The translations under genes and the position numbers were made by a program. Below the pieces are notes generated by a model, which was not told the origin of the DNA, made no database searches, and was given only the letters and a program-made list of their open reading frames with translations. DNA of 64,000 nt from Sclerurus mexicanus (lineage: Eukaryota > Chordata > Aves > Passeriformes > Furnariidae). Location: the NCBI GenBank assembly GCA_013396755.1, contig VWZF01002590.1, positions 1 through 64,000 of the forward strand, given 5' to 3'. Positions 24,313 through 39,300 of this stretch are shown here, piece after piece. Each line of letters opens with the position of its first letter. Within the stretch, counting starts at the first letter, position 1.

Positions 24313-27300
24313 CTGTAAGCAGAAACATGAGTAAGTCTTGCCATCCTGTGCACCAGGACATGCAAATACTTACTTGTGGGAAGTAAGAAGATGTTACCAC
24401 AAAATAATTAAAATCCAATTTAAATTTTAATTCCTCTGACATCGATGAGAAAATTCTGACTCCAACTATTTATTACTTCACAACAGCACCAGATTTGAGT
24501 TTGTAACAAATTCTAATCCAGTTTATAGTCCACAAAGCAACATTTACTTTTCACAAATTAGTATTATCCAACAGTGTGCATTATTACTCACTCAGCTAGC
24601 ACACCATATGGAGTACAGCACACTTACTACTTTTAGGGGATTCCTGCCATCGTAGCCAGGTTGCTCCAGGTCTGCACCAGCTAGGTACCAGGCATACAGC
24701 CCATCCACATCGCCTTTAGCTGTAAGGCTGGAAAAAGAATAATTAATATCAGTTCCAAATCTTTCAATTTCAGTGAACTCCTGGGCCCTGTCAATTAGCT
24801 CAGCAGGCAAATGCTGAACCAGAACAGGCTCAACATGGCTGCCAGGGTAGAGAGGTAAGGAACACTATTACAACAGCTTTGAATAGCTGAGCAAGCAACA
24901 CAGCTTGATGAATCAGTTCCTTAAATTAATAGGGCTGTGCTATAAGTACTTACAACAGGCTAGTTTCACATAGTGGGTGTGACTATGACCAAAGGGGAAA
25001 AAAAAGCCATGCAGTTTCATATTTCACAACACAATATTTATCTCATGAAATGAGTTGGGGGAGGGCAACAGCTAAGTCAAGATGCAGCTGAATAAGTAAG
25101 AGCACAAGCAGATGGGCCAGCAATCCACAGGACTTATTTAAAACCACCAGAAAACCCCCTTCACAAGTTTGCATAACTATGTTTGCTATCAGAAGTTATG
25201 ACAGTACATTTATGTGATACCATTTGGACAGTAACACAGTTATATGTTTTGACTTTTGCAAGATAATTTGTAAGGTTCAAATGGGCAGCAAGCAAAAAAA
25301 GAGGCATTTTAATGATGACCTCTGCCACATATAACAAGCAAGGAAAGGATCAAAATGAATCATATAAAAATAAGTGGGTTAAAGTTTTCAGAGGACTCTA
25401 CACCAGATATTTCTTTCACATCTGCTGGTAGTCTAATCCAAGATACTTAAGGTTCATTTTTAACTTTCATTTTGGTAAAAGGGCTAACAGCCTGTACATA
25501 TGCAAAAGCATAACAAGCTATACCAAGCCTGGAGACAGGCAGAAGGATGCCAGCATCTGTGAGGCTTTAACCTGAGCTTGCTGTGAGCCTGCAGAATATT
25601 TCAGCAGGACCATGCTGATAATCATCAAGTGAGTTTGACTTTCATTAAGGGAGGGGGAGCCCTCCCCAGCCTTACTAAGTTCAGAATTTGCTGCCTTAAA
25701 CAGTGCTCGCTGGGGTTGAAAGGCATCGTGCAGGCAGCAGGGATGGAGGTGGTGATGGGCTCCTGGGTAAAGTAACCAAGCCAGGTAGACCTGGTGGAGA
25801 GTGGAGAAGGCTCAAAGAAGCAAGGGGCAGACAGTCAGGTAAACTCATGGAAGAAACCATGAAAGCAGGGCCACAACATTCACTTCTCTGCTAGGTTGAA
25901 ATCACTTCTCTTGTTGATTAAATCTCTTAAGTACCTGAAAATATGTTTTCAGGGGAGTGGAAGCCTCTAATTGCAGCAGTCTGAGGAGAAAGTCAGAGAG
26001 AGGTTTTTGTCTGCAGCAGTCCGAGAGGCTGGGCATGAAAAGGGAAAGCAAATGGTCTCTGTGGTCCTCCATGCAACCCTCCAGATGACCTACAGCCAAG
26101 GCCTTTGGGGGACAGGAGAGTGGTGGTGGGGTATTAAGAGGTTTAACAGTGCTTCAGTCTGGCATCATGAAGGAAAGGGTCAATAAATCATTAATGAAAA
26201 CTGCCCTCACAAAAAAAGGCCCCCCTCAGAAGCAATAAGGAAACAGAGGAATACAAAGGAGGTCCAACAGGAAGTGCAGTGGGAGGTCAGTAAGGAAACT
26301 GCAGGAAAGAAGAGAGTATTAATAAAGTATAAGCATTAGTAGAGCAAAGAAATTGCTTAGCAGCCACTTCTGGAACACATGGGTTATCTTTATTTACAAA
26401 GAACTAGTCTCTTCTTGTTAACACCATAAGGTCACGGAATAAAGAACTAACAAAATACAAACAAAAAGCCTACCTAGAGAGTTAGGAGCATCACCAACAC
26501 TGGACAGGAAAAGTGCTGTGTTTGCCAAACAGAATCTCATCATTCAGTCACATAAAAGCAGAAACCACTTTGGGCAAAGACCAGCACTTTCAGAAATATC
26601 ACCAACCTACAGACCCAGGGCAATTCAGCTAGCACCACTGTAAGCAACAAACAAGGACTGCTGCCCTTACTTGAAAATTAACTATTCTGAAAGAGCAATT
26701 TAACCCACTCTGCCATAGGTCAAACCTGTGAAGTGGTCTCCTTGCATGACATTAGAGCAATCCAAATACACAGAAGTATCTTCAATTTTGCAGCAGCCAT
26801 TTACTGATCAAGTGAGAACTGTATTTTGTGGCGACAGTGACCCAGAGAACAAAAGGTGATGTAGCTTGTGAGAAAATTTACATACAAATCTAAATAGAAG
26901 ATACCTACTGTTTACTGAATTGCTAATCACCACAAAACATTTTCTCCAATTCCAGATTTCCATAGTCAAGGCATTCACATCTGTATTTCCTTTACACACT
27001 GTAAATGTACTTCATATACTCAAACATATACAGAGAACTTCTCAGTTCACACTATAGGGACCATTGCTTTGTATTTTTCTTAAAGATATTTATGCCAGCA
27101 ATTCCAACTAAAAGTGCAACTGCTAAGCAGCAGCATGAAATGGAATAAAGATAATTTCAATATACACTTAGCAGGATGTTTAAAAGTTGCTTTGTTGATA
27201 AAGAACTATCTAACACATTTTAGTAAACTCTGATTGATACTTTTTACAGCAGATAATCCCAAGCACGCTGCCTATCAATACTCTTGCACTCAGAAAAAAA

Positions 27301-30300
27301 ATTATTATATATCCATTTCACAATTTCAGCCCTACTAATGTAGCCATGATGATGACAAGAGCTAAGATATCAAGCATAGTGACAGTGCAATTCCACTCTC
27401 TGACTCTGTTCCTCACACCATGCCAGCATCAAGCTGCAGATTAAGGGGTGCTCTGTTACTGTCAAGGTACCAGGAGCGAAGCTGGTCAGGTCTCAGAGGG
27501 TTTATAAGGACAAGGGCCAATGCAGTTCTAGATTTGGGAAGTAATGAATACAGTGAATTGACACCTTGGGGTTCCCTCCTGCCCCCTCAGGTACTAGGAT
27601 TTCATCTTTCCCAAGGACAAAAAGCTGTGCTTTTTCAGCAATTCTTCTTTTTCAGTGTCTTCATAATCAGGAAATACTTTCTTTGTTTTTGGGTATATCA
27701 CCCTGACAGAAGAGAATTTTATTTTTTTGTTTACAGATGAAAATCGTTGAAAAGTAAGTTAAAGGTCCAGCACAAGGCATAGCTCGCTCTAGCCTGAACA
27801 CATTTGGGAGCTGCTCTTAGCTAGCATCTCCACAAATCTCTCAGCTGAGACAGACTTTGAAAAGGCAACAGGCATTAGAGGCTTGGTCCTAGTTCCTGCA
27901 GAGGCATATTTATACTTCCTTCCCCAGTATTACTTCTCAAGTTCATGTCAAATTGAAGAGGTGTCTTATTCTGAAAGGTGCTGATTTTGAAAGGCTGCAT
28001 CCCCATATATAATACCATACCATTTTATGAAATCTAGGAATATGAAAGAAAAATTTGTTTTGGCTTTATGCCCCTGTTTAATTTTGTATACTACAGTCTT
28101 GAACAGAGTATCTCAATTCTATACAAGTTTTCTCCTTTAAAAAACCAAACACAAATCAACTGTTTACCAACTCCAAAACTCCACAAGCATTCAGAATAAG
28201 TCTGAGTGTTCCAATTTATCTCATCATGGTTTGGTTCTGCAGACAGATGACAATACTGCTGCAATATGAGAAGATATTCTGACATTTTTAACAGATTACT
28301 AACATTGAGATCTCATTTCAAAACAAAGCCATGAACCAGATACGAAACATCAACAAAGTGATTCTAAAACCAGACAAACACCTCTCACTTAAAAAAAGAC
28401 ACCAGCAAATGAAACCATGAAAGATTTAATAACTAGATCATGTTGGCTGTACCTATATACATCTCCACTTCCTACACAAGAGTTCCCACTGATCCTGTCC
28501 AACTCTCAGTTCTGGCTGGTACACCCTTCCCTCTCAAACATCACCAATGCCAAAGAAACACATTTATTTTTATTTTATCTCTGTAATCTTCCAACTGAAC
28601 TATTCTATTCTATTCTAAAATCATGAGTCTAAACAGAAGGAAGCTAAGGAGACACAAAAATCACTGTTCATGGTCTTCCATGAAAGTCAGTTTGATTGAG
28701 GATTGCTCAGTAGCAAAGGGGAAAAACATGTTTATAGTTTCTGATTCAGACAGAACTGTAGGGAGAAAAAGTTGTTAGCTAAGTGCAAGAACCCACAGCT
28801 TATCAGAAAGCAAGCAGCTTTTTCCTTCTAAACACCAAAAAGCTGAAATATTTATTGCCTTGCTGACAAATTCAGACTAGTAAAAATTGCAGCTTAAGGC
28901 ACATTACAAGATAGAAGAGATGTAGGAAAATAGTTCAAATCAGACAGAGGAAAGATGTTATAAACAACTTGTTCTTTAAGTAGCTTGACTGTGTGAACAT
29001 GTTGACTGCCATGAAGGTGCCAGTGCCTGCAAAGAAAGGGCTTAAAAGAAGGAGGTAAGAGGTAGGAGAGAGAAGTGAGCCCGAGCATGCTGGAAAAATG
29101 AGTGTATCTGTAAGGTCATCTGAGGATACTGCAGAAGTATCAGAGACATTGTCAAGAGGACAAGCACCAGTACCTCAGATTTAATGACTTTTAGGCATCT
29201 GAATAATGCTCTGTGAAAAAAGTCCGCTTTGGTGGAAAGGACTCTGCCAGGCCCTCTAAAACAGCAAGAGCAAAGGAAGCACTTCAGCTCTGCAGGAGCA
29301 GTGTAGGGAAGAGCCACGGTTCACAGACTGTCTCTAAGCGAGACCACTGCCTGGCTGTGCTTTTGGTACAAGCCATGTGGTGATGTCTGTCCATGGACAC
29401 GCCTCTGGCCATGGCCACTACTCCAGCTGCCAACCAGGAGAAAGCCACAGCCCTGGATCATGACCCACATCAACGTGGGAGAGCCTCTTCCTCTCATCCT
29501 GACTATGGCACTTTGTGCCAAGTCCTCATTCAGCCTCTGCAGATGTGCACTCCCACCCTCTGTTTGGAAGATTTACATTGTTTTATACTAAACTTACTAC
29601 CACGTATGCAAGTTCAAAATATCTGAAGTGCTGATTATCAAAATATCAGCTTTGAACAACAGGGGATTGTGCAATACAGATGCAGGTGTACAATGTTCCC
29701 TAAAAAGCTGTAATAAAACCACATTTTGTTTAAAGTGGCCTTTTTCTCTTCCCTTTTTTTTTGGACATATACTGCCAGGTCAGCTAGCCAAACTGGTTCT
29801 TCATGTGGCACCAGGACTAAGCAAGGGGCCAATTTATTTGCAGAGGAATATAATTCCCTAAACCACTCCTCTCGCCTTTTGGCAGATGGAATCTACACAA
29901 ACTGAGGGTTTAGTTCTGTCCTATAGTTTGCAGTCCCCTGGGAAGTGCATATTTTAATTTCCTGGTAAAAACCCTATTATCCAGTCTCCTCTGAGCATAT
30001 TATGACAATGGAAACACTCCAGCTAGTGTTTCTTAATTCCAGAATTACTCAAAGGACAGAGTCCAGTCTCTACACAGAATGCACATAAGCTTTACCTTGA
30101 CCTCGTGTTGTAGACATTATACAGCACTGGCTGCTCCCTGCAAATCTCATGGTTTCCTGCCAAGTCCCGATACAAAGGCCAGTACTGTGGGGTCTTTTGT
30201 TTGTGTTTCAAAAATAGAAGAAGAAATGAAGTAAAAACAGTATTTTAGGAAATACATGAAACTTTCTCATGATTTTCAGAGTAATTTGTAATTCAGAACA

Positions 30301-33300
30301 AGTACTATTTGTTTCCATAATACATACCCACATTGTTATATATTAAAAGCAACTTTAACAAAGAATTGTATCCTCTTAAAATTAAATACAGTGACAGTGA
30401 GCAGTTATTCACAAGTTTTGGGATTAAATCTATTTGTCCATTTGATTTAGTGATTTTTAAGAACAATATTATATATAAGTTAGAATAGAAGCCACTCCCA
30501 TGTAAGTGAAAAGTGGATTTTAAGGCAAATAAAATGATGCACTGTGTGCAGTTTTATTTTTAAATAGAGATGTTATTAAGTCACACCTTGAACAGCTTCC
30601 TTCTTACCCTTCATCAGTAAAACACCTTGTAAAAAAATGGAGTATCTATTTGCTTCCAGTTTACTGATCTTTACAATACTCTACTTTGGAGGTCTCTTGA
30701 GTTACCAGTGCTTTGACACAGAGTTGATTCTTAATTTCATCACTACACTTGTTTCCTTATCATTTGTCTAGCACAGAAATAGCCACCTCATGTGCCAGGG
30801 ACCCAACTTTCCTTGAAAGTTCTCCATTCTGGAGTCTGTTCTGAAAAACCATCCCACTCCATCCCAATTTTAAAGCCACCTCACTTTGTATCACATTTAC
30901 CTGCAGAGGATTGTTCCAACGTTCTCCAAGTCCTGGCTTGAAAGGTGTGCTCCTGTTTCCCGTAACAAATTAATCACTTGTATGTGCCTTTATGAGAGGA
31001 ATAGAAAAAACAGAGAAATTGTCTTGACCGGTAGGTTTTTTTCTTTTTCACCTAAATCCAGCATTGTCATATACAAAAAGAGTCAGTGAAAGTTCTTACA
31101 TCATATTTTCCACAGTCACAGAACCAATGAATCTTCTCCAAGGTGACAGATGTAGTAAACAGAGCTTCCCTCCCTCATAAAAATTCATTCATATACTAAG
31201 CTCATGAAAGTGTTAAGTTCAGCTCTAAAAAGGAAAGGGATGCATATTCTTCTCTTCCAAGGATTCTTAGTATCTTTACCTTAGTTCTAGCTTAATTTAG
31301 TAGAAGTATTAGAGATTGAAATACATGCAAATAGTGAGAATATTTAGTACACAGCATCATTTCTGGACTTTAAATAATACAGTGCCCACATATATCAGTC
31401 TTAAATAAAACATGTGTCTTGCAGATAAGCAATGAATGTTTACATTAATGTGAAAGCTAATCAGGTTTTCAGGGCTTAAAAATTATGATAAGTATTTTTA
31501 TGAACTTCCATCAAAAGCACATCTTTTCCTAACCCCCTCCTCACAATGCCTTTATTATTTATTTCCACCTAGAGATTTTAGGAGGTCTTTCTTGTCCTTT
31601 CCTTTGAGATAAAGGGTCAAATAGCACTACCAGACAACACCTATACCTTAGTCTGATGCTTGAGACACTCGATGGGAAAGGCTGCTCTCTAAAGGTACTG
31701 CTGTGGCTAGAAAATAACACGACAGATGAAAAATGTGTAAAATATATTTTTTGTAAGTAACCTAGTGAAAGGTTTAGAACAAGGTTTGAAAAGAAGGTGA
31801 CAAAGTGCTTCTCTGCTAAACAACGGATCTAGTTTATAAATCAAAGCACAGGGTTTTTTTCTTCAGAAAGACCATGATGACCCAGTAGATCAGGAATAGT
31901 TTCATAGTTCCTATTTTAAGTAAACTGCTATACTATCATACTTCCAAACAAAGAGATAGGCTTATCATTTAATAGGAAATATAGGAGCTTTTCCAACCCA
32001 TTAGCTAAAAGCTCATCTGTAGTAATTAAAAATAAAAAATAAGCTCACATACACATTCTGCTTAATTACTTGCATTTTCTTGGTGAGAGTCATGAGCCTT
32101 TTCATTTTTGAAGTGGATTAAACTGCTTACCTAATCCCACTGCCCCCTTTTAGGAAACTCCATCTTCAATCAGAAGCTACTTTACAGTTACCCATATAAA
32201 GCCTATGTAAGCTTGTATGTTTCACATAAGATCTTTAGTTTATAAATGAACCAAAGAACTGTGCATATGCTATAAGAATAATTTTGTTTTTCCAAACATA
32301 CATTATTGAACCTAGCAGACCACATTTTTTTAAACTGTGCTTTGTTTCAATTGACAGACAAAAAAAATAAAAATTCTTCCTTTGTTTCATAGCAAAGCAT
32401 TGCTGGAACAGCACATGCTTCAAGTTTGCTCAGTTATCTAAAATATTTTCTCAGGTGGGTCCCTTACGACGTGGCTAGTCATCCACAAGCATCTCCTTGA
32501 GCCAGCAAATAATGGCACGGCTTCCTATTTTTCAGTCTGTGGTGAAGAACAAATTCTACATGTATGAGCTTTTTAATTCTTAGTCTTAAGCAAAACAGTA
32601 ATTAGCTGAAATGAAATTTGACCTAAAACACATTAAAGTAGAACATGTCTGTTCACTCAAGCTCTCCTTGGGTACTGAACTGAACATGGGGAGTGTCTGT
32701 TTACTCTCCAACGAATGCCCTGGAGTATTTCTCATTTCCCACCTTATATGGGAAATCGCAGCATGAAACTAGCACTTTTTAAAATAAAAGCTATTCTATG
32801 GGACAACACTAAAAGATAAAAGGCAGCAAAGCACGTAATGTTGTGTGGTATCTTCCCTCAGTGTGTTCTCCCTATGAGGTTCTGTATCTCTGGATTCCAG
32901 TGAAAAGCCAGGTTTTCTCTTCCTGTTACAACTATTTACTCCTCACTGGTAGCAAAATTCCCTCCAGAAAGCATTTCACATCCTACTTATACCATATAAC
33001 CATTACTACTCTGAGTGGGACTCTATAAATCTTTGGTACAGACAGATTTGGGAGCATTTACCCTGCTTGTTTAATACAGCAAATTTAAATGAGGAAAAAG
33101 GAAAGTGGCTTGAAATAAAATAAATCTTTAAGCATTGAAACTAACAGTGTTAACTAACAATAAATGCTTACAATAAAGCATTTCTAAATAGAAATACAAT
33201 GTCCCATTGACTGGAAGTCATTCAAAATCATGTTTCTTGGTATGGTGGGAAGAAGAGGAAGTGTCGTACGCTCCTGCTTGTTAGAGAAAGGGTAAAGAAG

Positions 33301-36300
33301 AGGAAGAATAGGAACAAATAACAATGCACAACTTAAAAGTGTTAAATTTAGTACTGTGACTATGAAGTGCAGATCTGTCCAAGAAAGCAAACAGACCACC
33401 TCTCACATTCTCATCACTCAACATGAAAACTATGCGGGAGGTGAGTTGCACTACAGCTTGTTCCTACTTGCACCCAAACGCTGTCTACATTCTGAAGAAA
33501 CTTAAGCCCTATCTAGAACACCACTTCTGCTGTCTTGTACCTACCACAAGGGCATTATTCATATTTTGAGAGGCTGGCTGTGAATTTTCTGATACTGTTG
33601 TGTCTTAGGCACATGAGAGGTATTTACCTTTACAAATTGTTTCTTGAAGTGCTGCTCTCCTGTGGCATTACAAACAGCCTCACAAGGGTCACAGTTTAGC
33701 TGATCTCAAGTTCAGGTCATGTCATGAGCCACGAACTTCTTGGGAACGATTCAGGTGCAATCCCTGTTCTAAGGGACCGCACAAACCAAGAGCAGAGGAA
33801 CTGCTGGACAATGAAAGTTCAAGGTGTAGAGGGAAGGCCAACATCCCCATGTCAGCCTGGGGTGCAAGGCTGCATGTCCAGTCTAGCTGCACCTCATAAG
33901 CATTGTCACTTCTGAGCTGTTCCTGACTCTCCCTCTGGTACCCAGCCATGGCCCTTGGTCAGACACAGGCTATAGAAACAATGCTGTTCTGCACGTGTTA
34001 CTTTAGTTAGCCTTTTGATAGTACTACCACTGACATTCATCCCTCTCTGAAGGAAAAAACAAAGAGAAAAAATGTTTCTAGTGTCTCGTCTCCGCTAGAT
34101 TCCATTATTGGTAACACTGGGCATAAAAACTCCAATATACACTAATATTTTAATGTGTTAATAACAAAATATATGATTTGGTGCAGTCTTCAAGACTCAG
34201 TGCTATGACTGAAGTCTGAGTTCCAGATGAAGACACCTGACTTCCTACCAGTTCATGAGGGCTCTGGATTCACAGCAATCAAGGTTCTGTACACTACATA
34301 TCATCTCAGGCCCTCACTTGGCAGACACGTATTAAAGTGAATCAACTTCAAAAGGGATGAATCATACATGTGAAATTAACACACATGTAAGAGTTTGCAG
34401 GATTGGGGCCTTAGGGTGCACACCTTCCACCAACTCTCTTTAAAGAAATGCAGGTGTAATGTATATCCAAACTTGACTGGCTTCATTCTTTTTCATGCTT
34501 GCTCCCCTAGCAACCAGAATGGTTATGGCAGGATCAGCTTGGTTTCACTTGTTCGGTTTTCTCCATGGTATCAGTGGGAATTTTATGCTCAGACTCTGTA
34601 AGGACAGGCTTCAATGTACTTCTGGAATCAGTGGTGGTTAGATTTTCACTCTGCCTTAGATTTCCTGAAGTAATGTAAATGTAACCTTGCAAAATATCAA
34701 GTATTTAAATTCATATTTACGTGGGAGGTAATTTTACTGCCTCTAATCTGATGTTCTCATAGCACTATATGAGCAACTCCCCATTTTCAACCTTTTACCA
34801 CTGCTCTACAAGTAAATGGAAGTGCTTTTACTACTTAAAATATACACAATTTTTATTCAAGACATTTTCCTGCTTAGAGAGTTTCTGTTATTAAAAAAAT
34901 ATTATTCTATTGTTTTGAAAATGAATTACCCCCTGAGGGTGCTGTAAGAAATTAAAAGAATGCTACTTATTTTGATGTCAAGCAAAAAGCTGGCCTAAAT
35001 TCACAGTGGTCTGTTTAGATTCATGCATAAAGTGAGCAAGACTACAAGCAAATTGCAGAGTTACAAATGAAAAAGCGGAAATGCAGTAGTTTATTTCTTA
35101 TTTAGAAGAAATGAAGAAAGAGTCACTTAAAGTCAAAAAATGTAAGAGACTATCATTGACATAGATCAAGTTGCTGGTCTATCAGCTGACAGTGCTATGT
35201 TAAGAAGCTTTTAAGAAGAGACATAACTCCTGATCATTGCGAATTATTAAGTGGAAAAGAAAAATCAGTCATCTTTATATAGGTTTGCATGCTGGTTAAA
35301 AGGCAAGCCACTGAGAAATGTAACATAAAAGACTGGAAGAAAGCTATTTTTAAGATGAGTGGATACTGTATTGCAGTTAAATGCCAATTAAACAAATATT
35401 AATTCTCAGAAAATGGGAATAAGCTGACGCAATATTCAGTAAAATTGAGAAAGTTACAATATTAAACAGTTTAAAGCATTGACTACTCATTAACATCAGT
35501 TTTCCCCCTTCCCTCTCTGCCACTTTCTATGCTGCATCAGGATAATCTCTCCACTTTCAGCTTGCAACTGTTTAATAAATGGAATTTAAATATTTCTGTA
35601 GCAGAAATCTTTTTAGTGGGTATCTAATTACACACATATACAGCTGTCTGCTCTTTAGCATTCTTCTTTATATGCTTACCAGTGTGAAATGCAGTGTTAG
35701 TACACAGCAGATCATAAATACCCATTTATGAGATTAGTTCTAAGTCAACTCTTCCTCTCATTCCAACAGTAGAAACAAAAAGAGAAACTGAAAATGGTTA
35801 TGGTGCAGTTTCCTTTTACAACTCCCTGCATCAAAATGGGTGTGCAGTCTTAAAGAGCTTAAGAGTCATAGTAGGAGTCTAATATAGGAGTGGCAATGCT
35901 AAGGAATCCAAACAACAAGCTCATGTGAAATTCCTCAGGCGGTAGATGGGTGCGGTAAAAAAAGTAGGTGCCTGATTTGCAGGAACATCTAATAGTATCT
36001 AATGCTTTAGCATTTTCTCACATTGGACCAGAGCCATCTCTATTCAACTGCAAGGTTATTTGTTTGATTTGCTGTTGGGCTTGTTTTTGCTTTAAGACTT
36101 TAAGGGTTTTCCAGTGAAGGGCTTATATATTCATGAGGTAAAGCAACAGCTACAAAGCCATAAGGGACCACGCAGTAGGTATGGCAATAGCACAGCGTGG
36201 CCCTGCAGGACTTCAAGTCCCACATTAATAGAGCCCTTTGAGTTTTCTGCATCTGATTTTCGACACAGAAGAAGCCTTAAAGTTTTTCCTGCAGCCAGTG

Positions 36301-39300
36301 GTAATCCTGGACTGTCAGACCTCCCAGGGAGCTAACTCCATCTTGACAAACCAGGTGAACCTGTCAACATTAGAAAGCTGTAGGAATATTTGGGGACAGT
36401 CATCCATGAGGGCCATGAAAATTCAATCATTCCAAGCTCCTGTGCAGAAAAAAATGGCTTCTCACCTGCCACGATACAGACCGAATATGAGATAAGGAGC
36501 TGAAAGCGGATCAAAGAAACAAGAACAGATTATGTTGTGCAGCTTCTAACACGTTAGAAGACCAGTGGCTCTGAGAATCCCCAGGCTATACAAACTGTTT
36601 TAAAATTAAATTTTGATTACTGATAACTATTACACTCTGTGCTATGGCCATTCCTTAGGACTATACAACATGGAACACACTGGTAAATCACAAGACCATG
36701 GCTACCATTCCAGAACTGCTGACATTCATAACAGCAGGAAGAGGAAATCCACAAAGCAGGCAGGGCCATGCAGCCATCCTATATAATTATGAGTGGGTGG
36801 AAGGGAAAAAATCAAAAAACCAGTCATCCAGCAAGAGAGTCAGGAGAGCACTGGTGGAAGGGAAAGATTAAAACATATCAACCTACCGGTATATTTTGAG
36901 CCAATTGAAACAGGCTGGTCTTGATGAGAAAGGGAAGGGCAGAAAGAAAACAGACAGCCCATGGTCCTGTACTCTCACTTCTCACAGTCAAAAGGAGTGA
37001 TCAGTTTGACTCTGTTTTATAAGGAAGCCTCAGAATAAAGAGTGGAGCCCTGAAATTATGGACAAAGTCTTGGCAGGAAGACAGCAACAGGTTACCTTAT
37101 GCTAAAATTCTGCATGCATACCAAGTTGTTTGCTTTCATTTCATATTATCTTAAAAAAAACTTTCCATTTAGGCTAGTCCCAGCCTTTGAAATAAAGCTG
37201 CTACGTGTTATTTTAAATGCTGTCATTTACACATGACTGCTGAAACACAACAAGACCAAAACACAGGGATGGACTTGAAATCCAAAAGGATAGAAAGTCT
37301 ATAAACTTTACACAGAGTGGTATCTAAATTGTTACCTGAACTTGATCGCATTCATCAGTGGGGTAGATCCATATCTGTCTCGAGCATAAACAGTTGCACC
37401 AGACGTCAACAAATACTCAACTAATGGTAAATGCCCTTCAGAGGCTGCAATATGAAGTGGAGTTCGGCCATCGTAGTCTCCACAGCTCAGGTTTCCCCCC
37501 TACAAAAGGACATATCCTTCAGATGCTAAAAAGATAATGGCTGCACATTAGGTAGTTGCATACGTCACACAGCAGCTGCATACTTCACACTTTAATTCTG
37601 CCACCAAATTGTTAAGCTTGTCAAACTTAATCTTGTAGGATTGTTTCAGTGCCAGTGAAGATATTTATTCCACCTTGTTTCCCCTTCAGATACGCTCTTT
37701 ATTTCAGCACGTCATACAGCAGCTTTGTGTCAACAGAGTACTAACTTTACTTGTCTTAGTTTATTCTTAGTTTCATGATATATTTATCCTTTCTCAAGGC
37801 CCACAACCAAAGTTTCAAGAGTAGGGTAAACCAAGGCAAAGATGGAAAAAAAAGAGAAGACAGGGAAATGCCCGTTTCTTTTTTCAGATATAATCCAAGT
37901 TAGAGCTATGAGGAGAGCCAAAAATCCTGAATGAGAACTGCACTGTGTTTTGCTTAAATATAATTTTCAGGTTCTTTTTTTTAATCATGACAGATTTACA
38001 TCCAAAAGCTGGATACTATGAATATGCATAAAGAAAGTTAAGTGAAAAGAAAGTAGCACAAACCATTTTAAAATGTTCCAAAGTTAGCAGATAAGAACTT
38101 GCATTTTAATCTACCTGTATTTTCACAGTTCAAAAGAAAATATAAACAGCTGAAAAACAGAGAGGGGAAAGAACATACCAGTCTTGAAAAGCAAAGACGT
38201 TGTAATAGTCAAAGCACCTTGAATCTAAGACTTAGGTAGACAATTCCAGGGAGCATAGCTTCTTCCCATCAGTTACAGCTCTATTTAAAAATTAATGTTT
38301 TGTACAAACAGTTAATTTTACATTACCATTTCTGCTATGGCTCTTAGTGCATCTATGTCACCCAGTTTAGCTGCAGCACAAGCCAAAGTCGGAATTAATG
38401 CGTCTCTTACAGCTTCTAATTCCTGAGAAACAGATAAAATTAAACATTTAATATCAGCTTTGCCTCTAATGGGATTGATATCCAAGTCATAAAAACACTG
38501 CCCTTGCCTTCATGTGATGTTCCAAATTAGTCACGTGAATATTTAAAAATGGTAGCATTTAGTTCTTGGAAAGAACAAAGTCTCACGTTTATTCTACATT
38601 TTGTCAGTCTCACATCCGTAAGATTTATATTCCTCCCTGGCAACACTACAAGTACCTGATATCTATATATACCATTTAAGGTGCACACACTAATTACTAT
38701 CTCTCTATTGCCACAGCTACACATCAGTACAGTAAGAGAAACAGTGCTGGTGGGAGTTGGAAAAGACCATATAGTCCAGTGTTCTCAGGACTGGATCAAC
38801 TTTATTCATGTGATTCCTCAGATACTTGTGTAACCTGGACTTGCAAACCTACACTGATAAGCCCCCTAGGCTCCCTGAATGTCCTCCCATTTCTCATGCT
38901 CACTAAAGAAGAACCATACATTTTCATTAGTTAATAAAAATCAATAAAATGAAACCAAGTCAAGAGAAAAGCGAGTATTTGTACAACCAATACTACATTT
39001 TCTAATTTTCCAGTTGGGAGGGACTAATACTAAGCATCACAAGTGTCTCTACACTTGTGTAGTGCTTCCTTAGTATCAGCCTTCTATGACTGCATGTACA
39101 ATTAAGCTGTTTCATCCACTATTATTTGGATTGCTCCAGACTGTCAATACATTTGACCACAAAAATACAAAGCACTTCTTCATATCATTGATACTCAGAA
39201 TTACAGCATCTGTCTGAGGCTTGTTATTGCAACCAGCCAGCCAAGAAAATAAAACCAAGATGGGGCTACAAAGAGGGGGGAAAAAAGTTAATATGTTTTT

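Noticed and set aside
24592..24810. Using the upstream ATG at 24808 to extend the ankyrin exon
   Set aside because: The homologous segment begins at LTAKGD after a clear ttccag acceptor; the residues before it do not resemble ASPG and the preceding exon joins exactly at 24727.
29321..29626. Overlapping open frames on both strands near 29.4 kb as a nested gene
   Set aside because: No family resemblance, no splice or promoter context, and only short frames in a locally GC-richer part of an intron.
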